Counted from the stretch's first letter, positions 7,331 through 16,147 are shown. The stretch is DNA of 40,773 bases from Mycolicibacterium vulneris (GCF_002104765.1 NZ_NCXM01000043.1:1-40773); one strand, 5' to 3'. The notes: generated from the sequence alone by a model not told the origin. Made by a program: numbers and translations.

Positions 7331-9883
7331 CTAAGCCGGTAGGCACTCGGCGCGCGCCAGGCGCCTCGCCAGATACGGCGCCGTGCGGCTGTGCTTCGCA
7401 CCTGCCACCTTCTTCGGCGGGCCCGCCGCAACGACCCGTCCGCCGTCGCTGCCGGCTCCCGGCCCCAGGTCGATCACCCAGTCGGCCCCCGCGACCATCC
7501 GCATGTCGTGTTCGGCCACCACGACGCTATTGCCCGCCTCGACCAGGCGGTGCAGTTGACGGTCGAGCAGATCCACATCGGCGGGGTGAAGCCCGGTGGT
7601 CGGCTCGTCGAGGACGTAGAGGGTGTGCCCCCGTCGAGGTCTCTGCAATTCGGTGGCGAGCTTGATCCGCTGCGCCTCGCCACCCGACAGCTCGGTCGCG
7701 GGCTGCCCGAGACGGAGATAGCCCAGTCCGACCTCTTGCAGCGTGGTCAGGCTCCGCGCTGCGCTGGCGACGTCGGCAAAAAACTCCGCGGCCTCATCGA
7801 CGGTCATCGCGAGCACGTCGGCGATCGTACGGTCGCGATAGCGCACCTCGAGTGTCTCGTCGGAGTATCGGGCTCCTCGACACGCCGGGCAGGTGGCGTA
7901 TGTGCCTGGTAGGAACAACAATTCGACCGAGACGAACCCCTCTCCCTGACAGGTGGGGCAGCGACCCTCGGCCACGTTGAACGAGAACCTGCCCGCCTTC
8001 CACCGACGGCGACGCGCCTTCGGGGTCGCGGCGAATTCGCGGCGCACGGCGTCGAACAAGCCGGTGTAAGTCGCCAGCGTCGAGCGCGGCGTGCGTCCGA
8101 TCGGGCGCTGGTCGACGGATACCAGCCGGTTGATCGCCTCGGCCCCCTCTGCCGTCACGCCGACACTCGCGTCGTGATCGAGATCGACGATCCCACTGTC
8201 GGTTTCGTCCTCATCGGATTCGGCCGGCTCGGCTCCTCGCCCGGTGCCGAGCTGGCTGTGCACGACATCGCCGAGGACCTTGACGACGAGCGTCGACTTG
8301 CCTGACCCGGATACTCCGGTGACCGCGGTGTAGACCCCAAGTGGCAGGTCCACGTCGAGGTCTCGCAAATTGTGGAAGCAGATCCCGCGCAGCCGCAGCC
8401 ACCCGGACTGCGTGCGCGGTTGACGAGGCGACGGGCTGGCCTCCTCGAAAAGGTATTCACGAGTGACCGACCCCTCGACGTCGGCGAGACCCGGCACCGG
8501 CCCGCTGTAGAGCACACCTCCGCCGAGCTCTCCGGCCCCAGGCCCCACGTCGACGATCCAGTCGGCACGGCGGACCACGTCCATGTCGTGCTCGACCACG
8601 AATAACGAATTGCCCGCGCGCCGCAGGCGATCGAGCACCTCGAGTAGCGGTTCGGCGTCGGCAGGGTGCAGTCCGGCCGACGGCTCGTCTAACACGTAGA
8701 GCACCCCGAACAACCCGGCGCGCAGTTGGGTGGCCAGCCGCAACCGCTGCAGTTCGCCAGGCGACACCGTCGGAGTGCGGCGACTCAGCGTGAGATAGCC
8801 GAGGCCGAGATCTATGAGTACCTGCAGGCGCGCAACGAGGTCGGCGGCGATCATGGTTGCCACTTCGGTCAGCTCACCGGATTTCGTCGACTCGTAGGCG
8901 GCGGCGGCATCGGTCCGAGATGCCGTCGGGCGCAACGCGTCAGCAAGCTCGGCCAACGGCATCGCCGTGTAGTCGGCGATGGTGCGCCCGGCGAATGTCA
9001 CCCTCAGCGCCTCCGGCCGCAACCCGGAACCCTCGCACACCGGGCACTCGACGCTGTTGACGAATTGCAGTACGCGGCGACGCATCATCGCGCTATGGGA
9101 GTTGGCCAGCGTATGGCGGACGTGACGTTCGGCGCTGGAGAAGGTGCCGTTGTAGTAATAGTCGGCCTGCACGGGATGCCGGCTCGGATCGATCTCGACT
9201 GTTGGTTGCTCATCGGTGAACAGGATCCAATTGCGTTGCCGCTTAGGGAGTTTGTTCCATGGCTTATCGATGTCGTAGCCCAGCGTGACGAGGATGTCGC
9301 GGAGGTTTTGGCCCTGCCAGGCGCCCGGCCATGCGGCAACGGCGCCTTCGCGGATGGTCAGCGAGGGGTCCGGTACCAGTGTCTCCTCGGTCACCCGGTG
9401 GATTCGTCCCAGTCCGTGGCATTCGGGGCACGCGCCCACCGCAGTGTTTGGCGAGAATGCATCGGAGTCCAGTCGTTCCGTGGCCCCCGGCGGATAGGTG
9501 CCGGCGCGGGAGAACAGCATCCTCAGCAGGTTCGACAGGGTGGTGACGGTGCCGACCGTCGACCGCGACGTCGCCGAACCTCGGCGCTGCTGCAGTGCGA
9601 CGGCGGGCGGTAGCCCGGTGATGTCATCCACCTTTGGTGCGCCGGTCGGCAATAGCAGCCGACGGGCGTACGGAGCGACCGATTCGAAGTAGCGGCGCTG
9701 GGCCTCGGCGTAGATGGTCCCGAAGGCCAGCGACGATTTGCCGGATCCGGAGATTCCGGTGAACGCGACCAGCGCGTCGCGCGGCGCTACGACGTCGACC
9801 CCCCGCAAGTTGTGGACCCGCGCCCCGTAAACACGCACGCACGGGTCGACTTCGTCTGTGCTCCGATAGGACATTTGCGTCAT
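7331..9883 (-). CDS. UvrA-like excinuclease ATPase (UvrA2 type)
   Basis: This is a protein of about 850 residues with two ABC-type ATPase halves. The first Walker A is GISGSGKSS near the N-terminus and the second is GVSGSGKST near the middle. The signatures are SPGELQRLRL (first half, with Pro instead of the usual Gly) and LSGGEAQRIKLA (second half). Zn-binding CxxC pairs are CPECHGLG, CPVCEGSG, CPTCQGEG and CPACRG. It is clearly shorter than housekeeping UvrA (about 950-970 residues) and the first half reads straight into the Zn module, as in UvrA2 proteins that lack the UvrB-binding insert. Such proteins bind DNA or drug adducts and are linked to damage tolerance or self-resistance. The start is uncertain: TTG 9919, ATG 9883 and ATG 9874 are all in frame and none has a clear ribosome binding site. 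Confidence 0.9.
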   Translation of the reverse strand: MTQMSYRSTDEVDPCVRVYGARVHNLRGVDVVAPRDALVAFTGISGSGKSSLAFGTIYAEAQRRYFESVAPYARRLLLPTGAPKVDDITGLPPAVALQQRRGSATSRSTVGTVTTLSNLLRMLFSRAGTYPPGATERLDSDAFSPNTAVGACPECHGLGRIHRVTEETLVPDPSLTIREGAVAAWPGAWQGQNLRDILVTLGYDIDKPWNKLPKRQRNWILFTDEQPTVEIDPSRHPVQADYYYNGTFSSAERHVRHTLANSHSAMMRRRVLQFVNSVECPVCEGSGLRPEALRVTFAGRTIADYTAMPLAELADALRPTASRTDAAAAYESTKSGELTEVATMIAADLVARLQVLIDLGLGYLTLSRRTPTVSPGELQRLRLATQLRAGLFGVLYVLDEPSAGLHPADAEPLLEVLDRLRRAGNSLFVVEHDMDVVRRADWIVDVGPGAGELGGGVLYSGPVPGLADVEGSVTREYLFEEASPSPRQPRTQSGWLRLRGICFHNLRDLDVDLPLGVYTAVTGVSGSGKSTLVVKVLGDVVHSQLGTGRGAEPAESDEDETDSGIVDLDHDASVGVTAEGAEAINRLVSVDQRPIGRTPRSTLATYTGLFDAVRREFAATPKARRRRWKAGRFSFNVAEGRCPTCQGEGFVSVELLFLPGTYATCPACRGARYSDETLEVRYRDRTIADVLAMTVDEAAEFFADVASAARSLTTLQEVGLGYLRLGQPATELSGGEAQRIKLATELQRPRRGHTLYVLDEPTTGLHPADVDLLDRQLHRLVEAGNSVVVAEHDMRMVAGADWVIDLGPGAGSDGGRVVAAGPPKKVAGAKHSRTAPYLARRLARAECLPA

Positions 9884-10000
9884 CTTGCTCAACCGGATAC
9901 CCCAGTTGTAGCCGGACAAGCGCGACGCTTGCTGCTCGATACCGGCTCGCGGGATTTGGTCTGCAACCGTTTTAACGCCTGACCGGCCGGGAATTCCGCC

Positions 10001-11170
10001 GTGGCCATGACGGAGACATCACCGAGCCGCATCCGCCTGAGCCATCATGTCGTGGAACTCGATGACGGACGCCGGATCGGACTTTCAGTCGGCGGCCGCG
10101 GGGTGCCGTTGTTTTTTATGCACGGGCTCCTGCTGAGTCGTCGGGCATATCTGCGGATGCTCAGCCGGATCGCCGGGATGGGATTTCTGGTCGTCGCCGT
10201 CGATGCCGCAGGTCACGGCGACACCGGGCGACTGCCCGGCGACGCGTGCACCTTCACCGACCGCGCCGATTCGGTGTTGCGCACGCTGGACGCCCTCGGG
10301 ATCGGGCAGGCGTTGTTCGTCGGCCATTCAATGGGCGGGCGGATGACAATCCAGCTGGCCGCACGCGCGCCCGAGCGGGTACTCGCCGCCGTGCTGTTCG
10401 ACCCGGCGGCCGGAGCCCGGTTCGACACGACGATCCCCAAACTGGTGCGGTCTCCAACCAAGGCGTTGGGCGCGGCCTACACTGCGGTCCGCGACACACT
10501 GGGCGACCCGACGCAGCTCTCACCCGGCGAGCAGCTCGGATATTTCCGCGTGCTGGCCGCGGTGGCGGTGCCCAACCTGCGTTATCCCCTCGGGGCCGTC
10601 CGGACGATCAAGGCCATCACCGAGTCCGGTGATTACACGCCGATGCTGCACACCATGCGCGACGAGGGGATGCCCACCATGGTCGTGCACGCCGAAAAAG
10701 ACTTGATCGTGCCGTTCCCGCACGCACGTGACATCGCCGAGGAGTCCGACGCCACGCTGTACATGGTGCCGGACGCATACCACTCGTGGATGATCGCCAA
10801 CCCGCGGCAGGGCGCCGACGCGTTTCGTCAACTGCTCGACGGCGAACTGCGCGAGGTGCTTCGCAACGCCGCCGACACGATGGGCATCGCCGATCTCGAT
10901 GACCACGAGGCGTGGGAGCGCGAACTGCTAGATCCCGATGCGCTGGTGTTGGAGTTCATCCACGGCCACGACCGAATCGAGATCGGGCCCGAGGAGCTCG
11001 ACCATGTCGACCTCGAGCTGGTGCGCCGTACGGAGCGTTCGCAGGAACGGATGTCCTGGGCTCGACGGACGTATCGCCGGTGGGCGGCCAAGCACCTGCA
11101 TCGGGCGCGGTCGCTGATCCGGCAGAACACCCGGATTGAGCCGGAGCACGGCGAATTGCATCACGGGTAG
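10001..11170 (+). CDS. Alpha/beta hydrolase with helical C-terminal extension
   Basis: This is a 389-residue protein. The N-terminal 280 residues form an alpha/beta hydrolase. The oxyanion region is FFMHGLL (about 38-44), the nucleophile elbow GHSMGG has Ser110, the acid is Asp234 (AEKDLIVP), and the catalytic His is His261 (DAYHSW). About 110 extra residues at the C-terminus, from REVLRNAADTMG, are charged and helical (DLELVRRTERSQERMSWARRTYRRW) and are not part of the fold. No signal peptide is seen, so it is probably cytosolic. The substrate is unknown; an ester or lipid is usual for mycobacterial members. GTG 10001 and ATG 10007 are both possible starts without a strong ribosome binding site. 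It is divergent from the uvrA-like gene and convergent, 9 bp apart, with the desaturase. Confidence 0.87.
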   Translation: MAMTETSPSRIRLSHHVVELDDGRRIGLSVGGRGVPLFFMHGLLLSRRAYLRMLSRIAGMGFLVVAVDAAGHGDTGRLPGDACTFTDRADSVLRTLDALGIGQALFVGHSMGGRMTIQLAARAPERVLAAVLFDPAAGARFDTTIPKLVRSPTKALGAAYTAVRDTLGDPTQLSPGEQLGYFRVLAAVAVPNLRYPLGAVRTIKAITESGDYTPMLHTMRDEGMPTMVVHAEKDLIVPFPHARDIAEESDATLYMVPDAYHSWMIANPRQGADAFRQLLDGELREVLRNAADTMGIADLDDHEAWERELLDPDALVLEFIHGHDRIEIGPEELDHVDLELVRRTERSQERMSWARRTYRRWAAKHLHRARSLIRQNTRIEPEHGELHHG

Positions 11171-11179
11171 CTGCGAGCT

Positions 11180-12430
11180 TCACCGGCTCACTCTCACACC
11201 ACGCCGTTCCCGCACCGCTGCGATCGCTGTCTTGAGCCCGCGGCGGCGCCCTGTCACCCGGCCCGTCCCGGCGAAACCGGGTTCGAGGTGAGCGAACATC
11301 CGCTCGCTGCGGGTTTCCGGTGCGTCGTCGGCGGTGTCGCGCAAGTATTTGTTCGGCAACGACAGTTTGGCGATGGTGCGCCACGTCTTGCCGTACTGCA
11401 TCGCGAACGAGCCTGTGGTGTAAGGCAAGTCGTACTTGGCGCACAACGCGCGCACCCGCAACGAGACCTCATGCAGCCGGTTACTCGGCAGGTCGGGAAA
11501 CAGATGGTGTTCGATCTGGTGGCACAAATTGCCGCTCATGAACCGCAGCACGGGCCCGCCCTCAAAGTTGGCGCTGCCCAGCATCTGCCGCAGATACCAC
11601 TGGCCCTTGGTTTCGCCGATCATGTCGGTCTTGGTGAATTTCTCGGCACCGTCGGGGAAATGCCCACAGAAGATCACCGCGTTGGCCCACACGTTGCGGA
11701 TGACGTTGGCCACCGCGTTGGCCTTCAGCGTCGACTTGTAGGTCGCTGCCGGCGACATCGAGGTGAGCGCTGGGAACGCGACGTAGTCCTTGAACAGCTG
11801 ACCGCCGACCTTGGCGGAGAACTCGCGCGTCTGCTCGAGGGTGAAGTCGCGCTCTGAGCCAGGCTTCAGGATCTTCTCCAGATCGATGGTCTGCAAACCG
11901 ATTCCCCACTCGAACCCCAGGGCGAGGAGCGTATTGAACAGCAGATTGCCGAGATTGTACGGCTTCCATGGCTGGTCCCGGGTGACCCGCAGGATGAAGT
12001 AGCCCACATCGTCATCCATGTCGAGGATGTTGGTGTACTTGTGGTGCTTGACGTTGTGGCCCGCAACCCAGTGTTTGGAGACCGCATTCATGTCCCACTC
12101 CCAATTCGTGGAGTGAATCTCGGGATCGTTCATCCAGTTCCACTGGCCGTGCATGACGTTGTGACCGATCTCCATGTTCTCGATGATCTTGGCTGAGCCC
12201 AGAGCCACGGTTCCGGTCCACCATGCCCAACGCTTCGAGCCTCCGGCCAGCATGAGCCGACCGGCTAGTTCGAGGGCACGTTGCGCGGCGATGGTGCGGC
12301 GGATGTAGCGGGCGTCGCTATCACCCAGAGAATCCTCGACGTCTTGCCGGATCGCATCCAGCTCAACGGCCAAACTCTCGATGTCAATGTCGGTTAAGTG
12401 GGCGAAGGCCGGAACGTCAGTAATCGCCAT
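11180..12430 (-). CDS. desA3: Membrane acyl-CoA desaturase, DesA3-like
   Basis: This is a 416-residue protein that matches my recollection of M. tuberculosis DesA3 (Rv3229c) over nearly its full length, including the N-terminus MAITDV and the C-terminal phrase GRRRGLKTAIAAVR. The three histidine boxes of membrane di-iron desaturases are present: HNVMH (90-94), HNVKHH (125-130) and HQIEHH (304-309). DesA3 introduces the delta-9 double bond into stearoyl-CoA to give oleoyl-CoA in the membrane, drawing electrons from the reductase Rv3230c. That reductase is not next to this copy, so it must use one encoded elsewhere. The start ATG has GGGGAGG 5 nt upstream. This may be a second DesA3 paralog rather than the main locus. 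Confidence 0.93.
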   Translation of the reverse strand: MAITDVPAFAHLTDIDIESLAVELDAIRQDVEDSLGDSDARYIRRTIAAQRALELAGRLMLAGGSKRWAWWTGTVALGSAKIIENMEIGHNVMHGQWNWMNDPEIHSTNWEWDMNAVSKHWVAGHNVKHHKYTNILDMDDDVGYFILRVTRDQPWKPYNLGNLLFNTLLALGFEWGIGLQTIDLEKILKPGSERDFTLEQTREFSAKVGGQLFKDYVAFPALTSMSPAATYKSTLKANAVANVIRNVWANAVIFCGHFPDGAEKFTKTDMIGETKGQWYLRQMLGSANFEGGPVLRFMSGNLCHQIEHHLFPDLPSNRLHEVSLRVRALCAKYDLPYTTGSFAMQYGKTWRTIAKLSLPNKYLRDTADDAPETRSERMFAHLEPGFAGTGRVTGRRRGLKTAIAAVRERRGVRVSR

Positions 12431-12612
12431 ATTTTCCTCCCCGGGGCCTCGTGCGTCAGGACCTCAGCGTTGATATGCACCGGCATGTGCCCAATCGGCG
12501 GGCGAGGCCATTCTCTCGACTGGGTAACGAGGCTAATGATTCTGCGGTTCCTTCTCGGTGAGAAACTTACGTGATTCTTACGCCACCCAAGGAAATCTAG
12601 ATTGCTTGCGCT

Positions 12613-12628
12613 CCAACGCTTTCGTTGG
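12613..12628. promoter_or_regulatory. Perfect 6-bp inverted repeat, loop of 4
   Basis: CCAACGCTTTCGTTGG is a perfect 6-bp inverted repeat about 185 bp before the desaturase start. It could be an operator half-site pair or a hairpin, but it is short enough to occur by chance. Confidence 0.3.
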
Positions 12629-12650
12629 TCCGTTTGCTGTAGCCCGATGA

Positions 12651-12690
12651 GATGAGCGGAAGCTCAGTACTCGATGAGCGGCAGCTTAGT
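12651..12690. repeat. Two 18-bp direct repeats, 22 bp apart
   Basis: GATGAGCGGAAGCTCAGT (12651-12668) and GATGAGCGGCAGCTTAGT (12673-12690) match at 16 of 18 positions. The start-to-start distance is 22 bp, about two helical turns, so a protein binding both would sit on one DNA face. They lie about 220-260 bp upstream of the desaturase start. Confidence 0.5.
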
Positions 12691-12812
12691 GATAGTGGTG
12701 ATGCCGAAATGATTGTGGCGAGGAAAAGACCGGGCTGTCACTGGACGACGGTGGAGCGGGCACCTGGAGTCATTCCCGTCATCGGCTCCACCTGACCGGC
12801 GTGAACGCCCTA

Positions 12813-12829
12813 CCCCGCCGTCTTCGGGG
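12813..12829 (-). terminator. Possible hairpin terminator after the PPE gene
   Basis: CCCCG and CGGGG arms with a 7-nt loop lie 6 bp beyond the PPE stop codon. The stem is short and no U-tract follows, so the call is weak, although mycobacterial terminators often lack a U-tract. Confidence 0.3.
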
Positions 12830-12835
12830 CTGTCC

Positions 12836-14083
12836 TTAACCTAAACCGGCCGCCGGCACTTCGTCGCCAACTAGCCTGCGCGCCCAGTCCGCAAGCCCCT
12901 CCGCGTTGTATTGCGGTTGAATTCCAGCGGTTCCGGCCAGGCCGGGGGTGGTGCTCAACGCGGCCAATCCCGGTATCGATGCGTTGGTGTAGGAGACGGT
13001 GCCGGTGAGGTTGGTGATGGTCGCACCGGAGATGCCGGCGAAGCCGATGGCGGTGTCGTTGAGGGTGATGATGCCGCCGTTGGGGCCGAGCGTGACGGAG
13101 CCGGTGAACAGGGTGCCGATGCCCCCGATAAGGGGGTGCGCGGGGGTGAGGGTGATGGACTGGACGCCGACGGTGACGAGGCCGGTGACTGGGGTGCCGC
13201 CCTCTAACCACCCCGTCGGGCCGCCGGCGCCGGCAAAGAAGGTGGTGCCCGGGTTGAGGATGATGGAAGACGTGGATAAGACTTCGAAGCCGCTGCCGAT
13301 GCCGGGGGTGGGTTCGATGGTGACCGAGCCGCTGCCGACGACCATCTGTGTGCTGGTCCCGACGTTGATGATGCTGCCGGGCGGCACGGTGGCAGTTTGT
13401 CCGGCCGGGATGTCGGGGTCGGCGCTGGCCGGCGGGGTGTAGCTGACGGTATGGGCGGTGGTGTTCGTCGACGCCTGCTGCACCAGCGATTGGGTCTGCC
13501 CGCTGGTGGTGTTGCCGACGTTTTGCGCCATGGCTCGTACTTGAGCGCCTTGGCCTGACTCGTTGGTGGTGCGCGGCGGCTCGTTATACGACGCCAAGGT
13601 GCTCGCGGCCGACGCGTTGGCGGCGTAGGTGTACATAGCGGCCGCGTCTTGGGCCCAATATTCAGAGTACTGAGCTTCGGTGGCCGCGATTGCCGGGGTG
13701 TTTTGCCCGAAGAAGTTGGTCGCGATCAGCGCCATCAACTGCGCGCGGTTGGCCGCGATCGCCGGCGGCGGCACCGTCATCGCGAAGGCCGCCTCATACG
13801 CTGCTGCCGCCGCATATGCCTGACCGGCGGTTTGCGCGGCCTGAGCGGCGCTGGCTTGCAGCCATCCGATATAGCGTGCGGCCGCGGCGGACATCGACAT
13901 CGACGACGGCCCAAACCACTGGCCCATGAGCCCCGAGACTTCCGAAATATAGCCGTTTGCAGCGGATTCCAGCTGAGCGGCTATCGCATCCCAGGCCGCC
14001 GCGGCGGCCAGCATCGGACCCGACCCGGGGCCGGCATACATGCGCCCGGAGTTGATCTCCGGCGTGAGCAACGCATAGTCCAT
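12836..14083 (-). CDS. PPE-family protein, orphan, with TPE instead of PPE
   Basis: This is a 415-residue protein. Residues 1-180 form a PPE domain: the N-terminus is MDYALLTPEINSGRMYAGPG, the WxG turn is GQWFGPSS, and the AQTAGQAYAAAAAYEAAF helix and the later PAIAATEAQYSEYWAQDAAAM stretch are typical. The name-giving motif reads TPE rather than PPE. The C-terminal 230 residues have no SVP or MPTR repeats; they are Gly/Thr/Val/Ile-rich with alternating strands (SIINVGTSTQMVVGSGSVTI, GVQSITLTPAHPL), suggesting a beta-rich domain. PPE proteins are secreted by ESX type VII systems, usually as a heterodimer with a PE protein. No PE gene is adjacent, so the partner must be encoded elsewhere. The ATG at 14083 has no clear ribosome binding site. 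Confidence 0.93.
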   Translation of the reverse strand: MDYALLTPEINSGRMYAGPGSGPMLAAAAAWDAIAAQLESAANGYISEVSGLMGQWFGPSSMSMSAAAARYIGWLQASAAQAAQTAGQAYAAAAAYEAAFAMTVPPPAIAANRAQLMALIATNFFGQNTPAIAATEAQYSEYWAQDAAAMYTYAANASAASTLASYNEPPRTTNESGQGAQVRAMAQNVGNTTSGQTQSLVQQASTNTTAHTVSYTPPASADPDIPAGQTATVPPGSIINVGTSTQMVVGSGSVTIEPTPGIGSGFEVLSTSSIILNPGTTFFAGAGGPTGWLEGGTPVTGLVTVGVQSITLTPAHPLIGGIGTLFTGSVTLGPNGGIITLNDTAIGFAGISGATITNLTGTVSYTNASIPGLAALSTTPGLAGTAGIQPQYNAEGLADWARRLVGDEVPAAGLG

Positions 14084-14661
14084 GGCGTCTTTGCCTTATC
14101 AACAGGGAGCGAGGACGAGTACGAGGTTGCTTCTCTTGATGGCCAGATCAATATGTTTCATAACAGTCCTCTCGTGTGGTAACACGCCAAAGCTCCATTG
14201 CATTGGGTGAACCCCCTGCCCGAAGAGGGTGACCTAGTACGGGTTTTAGCACGGCGAGGCTCGATTTTGGCGTTTTGGCGCAACTTTCGTTGTCGTTGGC
14301 CGAACAGGCGCTAATAGGAATTGAATTCATTCGCCACGGTCCTCGGAATCGGCAACGCATCTATGTCGGGTCCATTCAGGCGCTCAGGCGCACACCCGCT
14401 AATCGTCAGTTGAATTCAGTCCCTATCCAGCGCCGCGCCGACCAGCCGAAACCGCTACTTGGGACGGCTCAAATCGCCTGTAACACGGTGAAATTGACCA
14501 TTGTCGGTACGTCTTCGGTTCGGGCTCAGTACGGGCCAGATTCGCCCCTTGACGCCGCGTTGCCGCCGCGACGGGACGAGCTGACCGATGTTAGCTGGTT
14601 AGCCAGGGACGGACCGCCGCCAACACGCCGACCCATGCACGAGGTGATGTGACTTTGGCGC
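14084..14661. other. 578-bp region without a recognisable gene, upstream of the PPE gene
   Basis: Open frames exist on both strands (for example 14275-14652, plus), but their translations are low in structure and have no ribosome binding site. No PE gene is present. The G+C content falls in places (14130-14165, 14260-14340). A short hairpin CGTGT-GGTA-ACACG at 14173-14186 is the only structure I can point to. It presumably contains the PPE promoter. Confidence 0.5.
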
Positions 14662-15678
14662 TCACTTCCGACGAGGTGGCTGATCGACCAGCACCCGCTG
14701 TCCGTCTCGCCACTGAACGATACGAATCTGATGGCCGGTTTGCACGCCGGTTACCGGGTCGACACGAAATCGACCGAACAAGGTGGTGGTGTCGAGTTGT
14801 TGTGACGCGGCCATCACCGGCAAGGATTCACTAGTGTCGGCTTCCTGCACACAGCGCTGCCAAACGACACCCGCGGCGAAGGCCGCAGCAGCCGGATACG
14901 GCGGCTCAGTACCGTTCGCGTCCCGGTAACGGTGGCTGAACCACTCGCTGTTGGGTCCGTCCGCGGGATCATCTGTCCCGTCGTCGAACCACTGGCACGG
15001 TCCGTACAGCCCCTCCACGCGATCACCGATAGCATGCCGGAGCTCATCAACCCCTGCGGCAACCAATCCAACTGCGCACCAACGGTGTTCGCTGGCCCAC
15101 TGCGCGATCGCGACGTCATCGTCGAAGGAACCGGCCGATAACAGCACATCGCCCGCCGGGACCTGCGCCAGCATGTCTCTGGCCCGGCCTGGCCGAAAAG
15201 TGACCGACCGCCGCCGCAGACCCAGTCGCCGCGCGACCGTCGCCGCCCCTTCGGCCACCTCGCGACCAAATCCCGTGTCGACGTGCACTATTACCACCTC
15301 TGACCCCACCCCAAGACCGTCGGCGACAAGTGTTTCGAGCACACGGGCTAGATAGCGGTAAGCGGGAGACTCCACGTTGACGACACGCGGATACGCCGGC
15401 CGCGCCAGCCGGGCGGTCGCGCCACCGTGGTTCCAGACGACCCCTGTGCTGGCGGCCGCGGCCGCGAGCGCGGGCCCCGAACCGTACGGCCCGAACACCA
15501 CGTTGGGCCGGCTAGCCTCCGCGGCCCGCATCGCGGACGCCGCGGAGGGGTAAGCGTCGATGACCTCCAGACTTACTCCGGAACTGTCAGCCCAGAGAGC
15601 AAGGGCGCTCGCCCCTGCTATGCCGAATCTGGCCAGCGGCCCCGACAGTGGGGTGACCAGGACGGCGCGCGCTGCCAC
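14662..15678 (-). CDS. LivK-like type 1 periplasmic-binding-fold protein without signal peptide
   Basis: This is a protein of about 338 residues with the leucine-binding-protein (PBP type 1) pattern. It has the opening strand AVLVTPLSGPLARFGIAGASAL, the phrase VVFGPYGSGPALAAAAASTGV, the interlobe strand EVVIVHVDTGFGREVAEGAATVARRLG, and RYRDANGTEPPYPAAAAFAAGVVWQRC near the end. These proteins bind branched amino acids or amides. There is no signal peptide or lipobox, and no permease or ATPase genes are adjacent, so it may be a cytosolic ligand sensor. In-frame GTG codons lie at 15684 and 15678; I prefer 15678, which would be the first base of a leaderless transcript: a TAAATT hexamer (15690-15685) lies 6 nt upstream and there is no ribosome binding site. 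Confidence 0.8.
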   Translation of the reverse strand: MAARAVLVTPLSGPLARFGIAGASALALWADSSGVSLEVIDAYPSAASAMRAAEASRPNVVFGPYGSGPALAAAAASTGVVWNHGGATARLARPAYPRVVNVESPAYRYLARVLETLVADGLGVGSEVVIVHVDTGFGREVAEGAATVARRLGLRRRSVTFRPGRARDMLAQVPAGDVLLSAGSFDDDVAIAQWASEHRWCAVGLVAAGVDELRHAIGDRVEGLYGPCQWFDDGTDDPADGPNSEWFSHRYRDANGTEPPYPAAAAFAAGVVWQRCVQEADTSESLPVMAASQQLDTTTLFGRFRVDPVTGVQTGHQIRIVQWRDGQRVLVDQPPRRK

Positions 15679-15684
15679 GCGCAC

Positions 15685-15690
15685 AATTTA
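15685..15690 (-). promoter_or_regulatory. Candidate -10 element for a leaderless transcript
   Basis: On the minus strand TAAATT (fits TANNNT) ends 6 nt before the GTG at 15678. No Shine-Dalgarno sequence is present, which suggests that transcription starts at the start codon, as is common in mycobacteria. Confidence 0.4.
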
Positions 15691-15886
15691 AACAGTGTGG
15701 CGAAACCGAGCGCGAGCTTCGCACGGCTGCCGCGTCGGAATTCAGCCACGTGGGGCTACGCGCCGACCTACAAACGCGGACTTCGTCGCCGGAAAGCTGC
15801 AGTAGTTACTCACACTTCCGTTAAGTGACGAACGCGCGCACGATGGAGGGGTCCGCAGTCTCACCAGGACGAGAAGGGGGCGGGCG

Positions 15887-16147
15887 ATGAAGGCAAATGT
15901 CGGCGACTACCTCGTGGTAAAGGGCACAACCACGGAACGGCATGATCAACATGCTGAGATCATCGAGGTGCGCTCGCAAGACGGCTCGCCGCCATACGTG
16001 GTGCGTTGGCTGGTGACTGGGCACGAGGCGACGGTGTACCCCGGGTCTGACGCGGTGGTCGTCACCGCCGCCGAGCATGCGGAGGCCGCACAACGCACTG
16101 CCGAGCGGGCCCGCCACGCCGGCACAACCCGCACAGCGGTTCCGTGA
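15887..16147 (+). CDS. DUF1918 small protein
   Basis: This is an 86-residue protein with the DUF1918 pattern: an N-terminal MKANVGDYLVVKG, then a beta-rich core (AEIIEVRSQDGSPPYVVRWL) and the phrase GHEATVYPGSDAVVV. The C-terminus is Ala/Arg-rich and probably disordered. The ATG is preceded by GAAGGGGG about 6 nt upstream. The family is small, cytosolic, common in actinobacteria and of unknown function. It stands alone, divergent from the LivK-like gene. Confidence 0.9.
   Translation: MKANVGDYLVVKGTTTERHDQHAEIIEVRSQDGSPPYVVRWLVTGHEATVYPGSDAVVVTAAEHAEAAQRTAERARHAGTTRTAVP

Larger units (their letters stand above)
12431..12835. other. 405-bp intergenic region upstream of the desaturase
   Basis: No convincing gene is visible. 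It lies downstream of the PPE gene and upstream of the desaturase gene. Three structures stand out and are listed separately: an 18-bp direct repeat at 12651-12690, a short perfect palindrome at 12613-12628, and a G+C hairpin at 12813-12829 just after the PPE stop. Confidence 0.6.

Noticed and set aside
14275..14652. 125-codon plus-strand frame upstream of the PPE gene
   Set aside because: No ribosome binding site, no recognisable pattern, and no structure in the translation.
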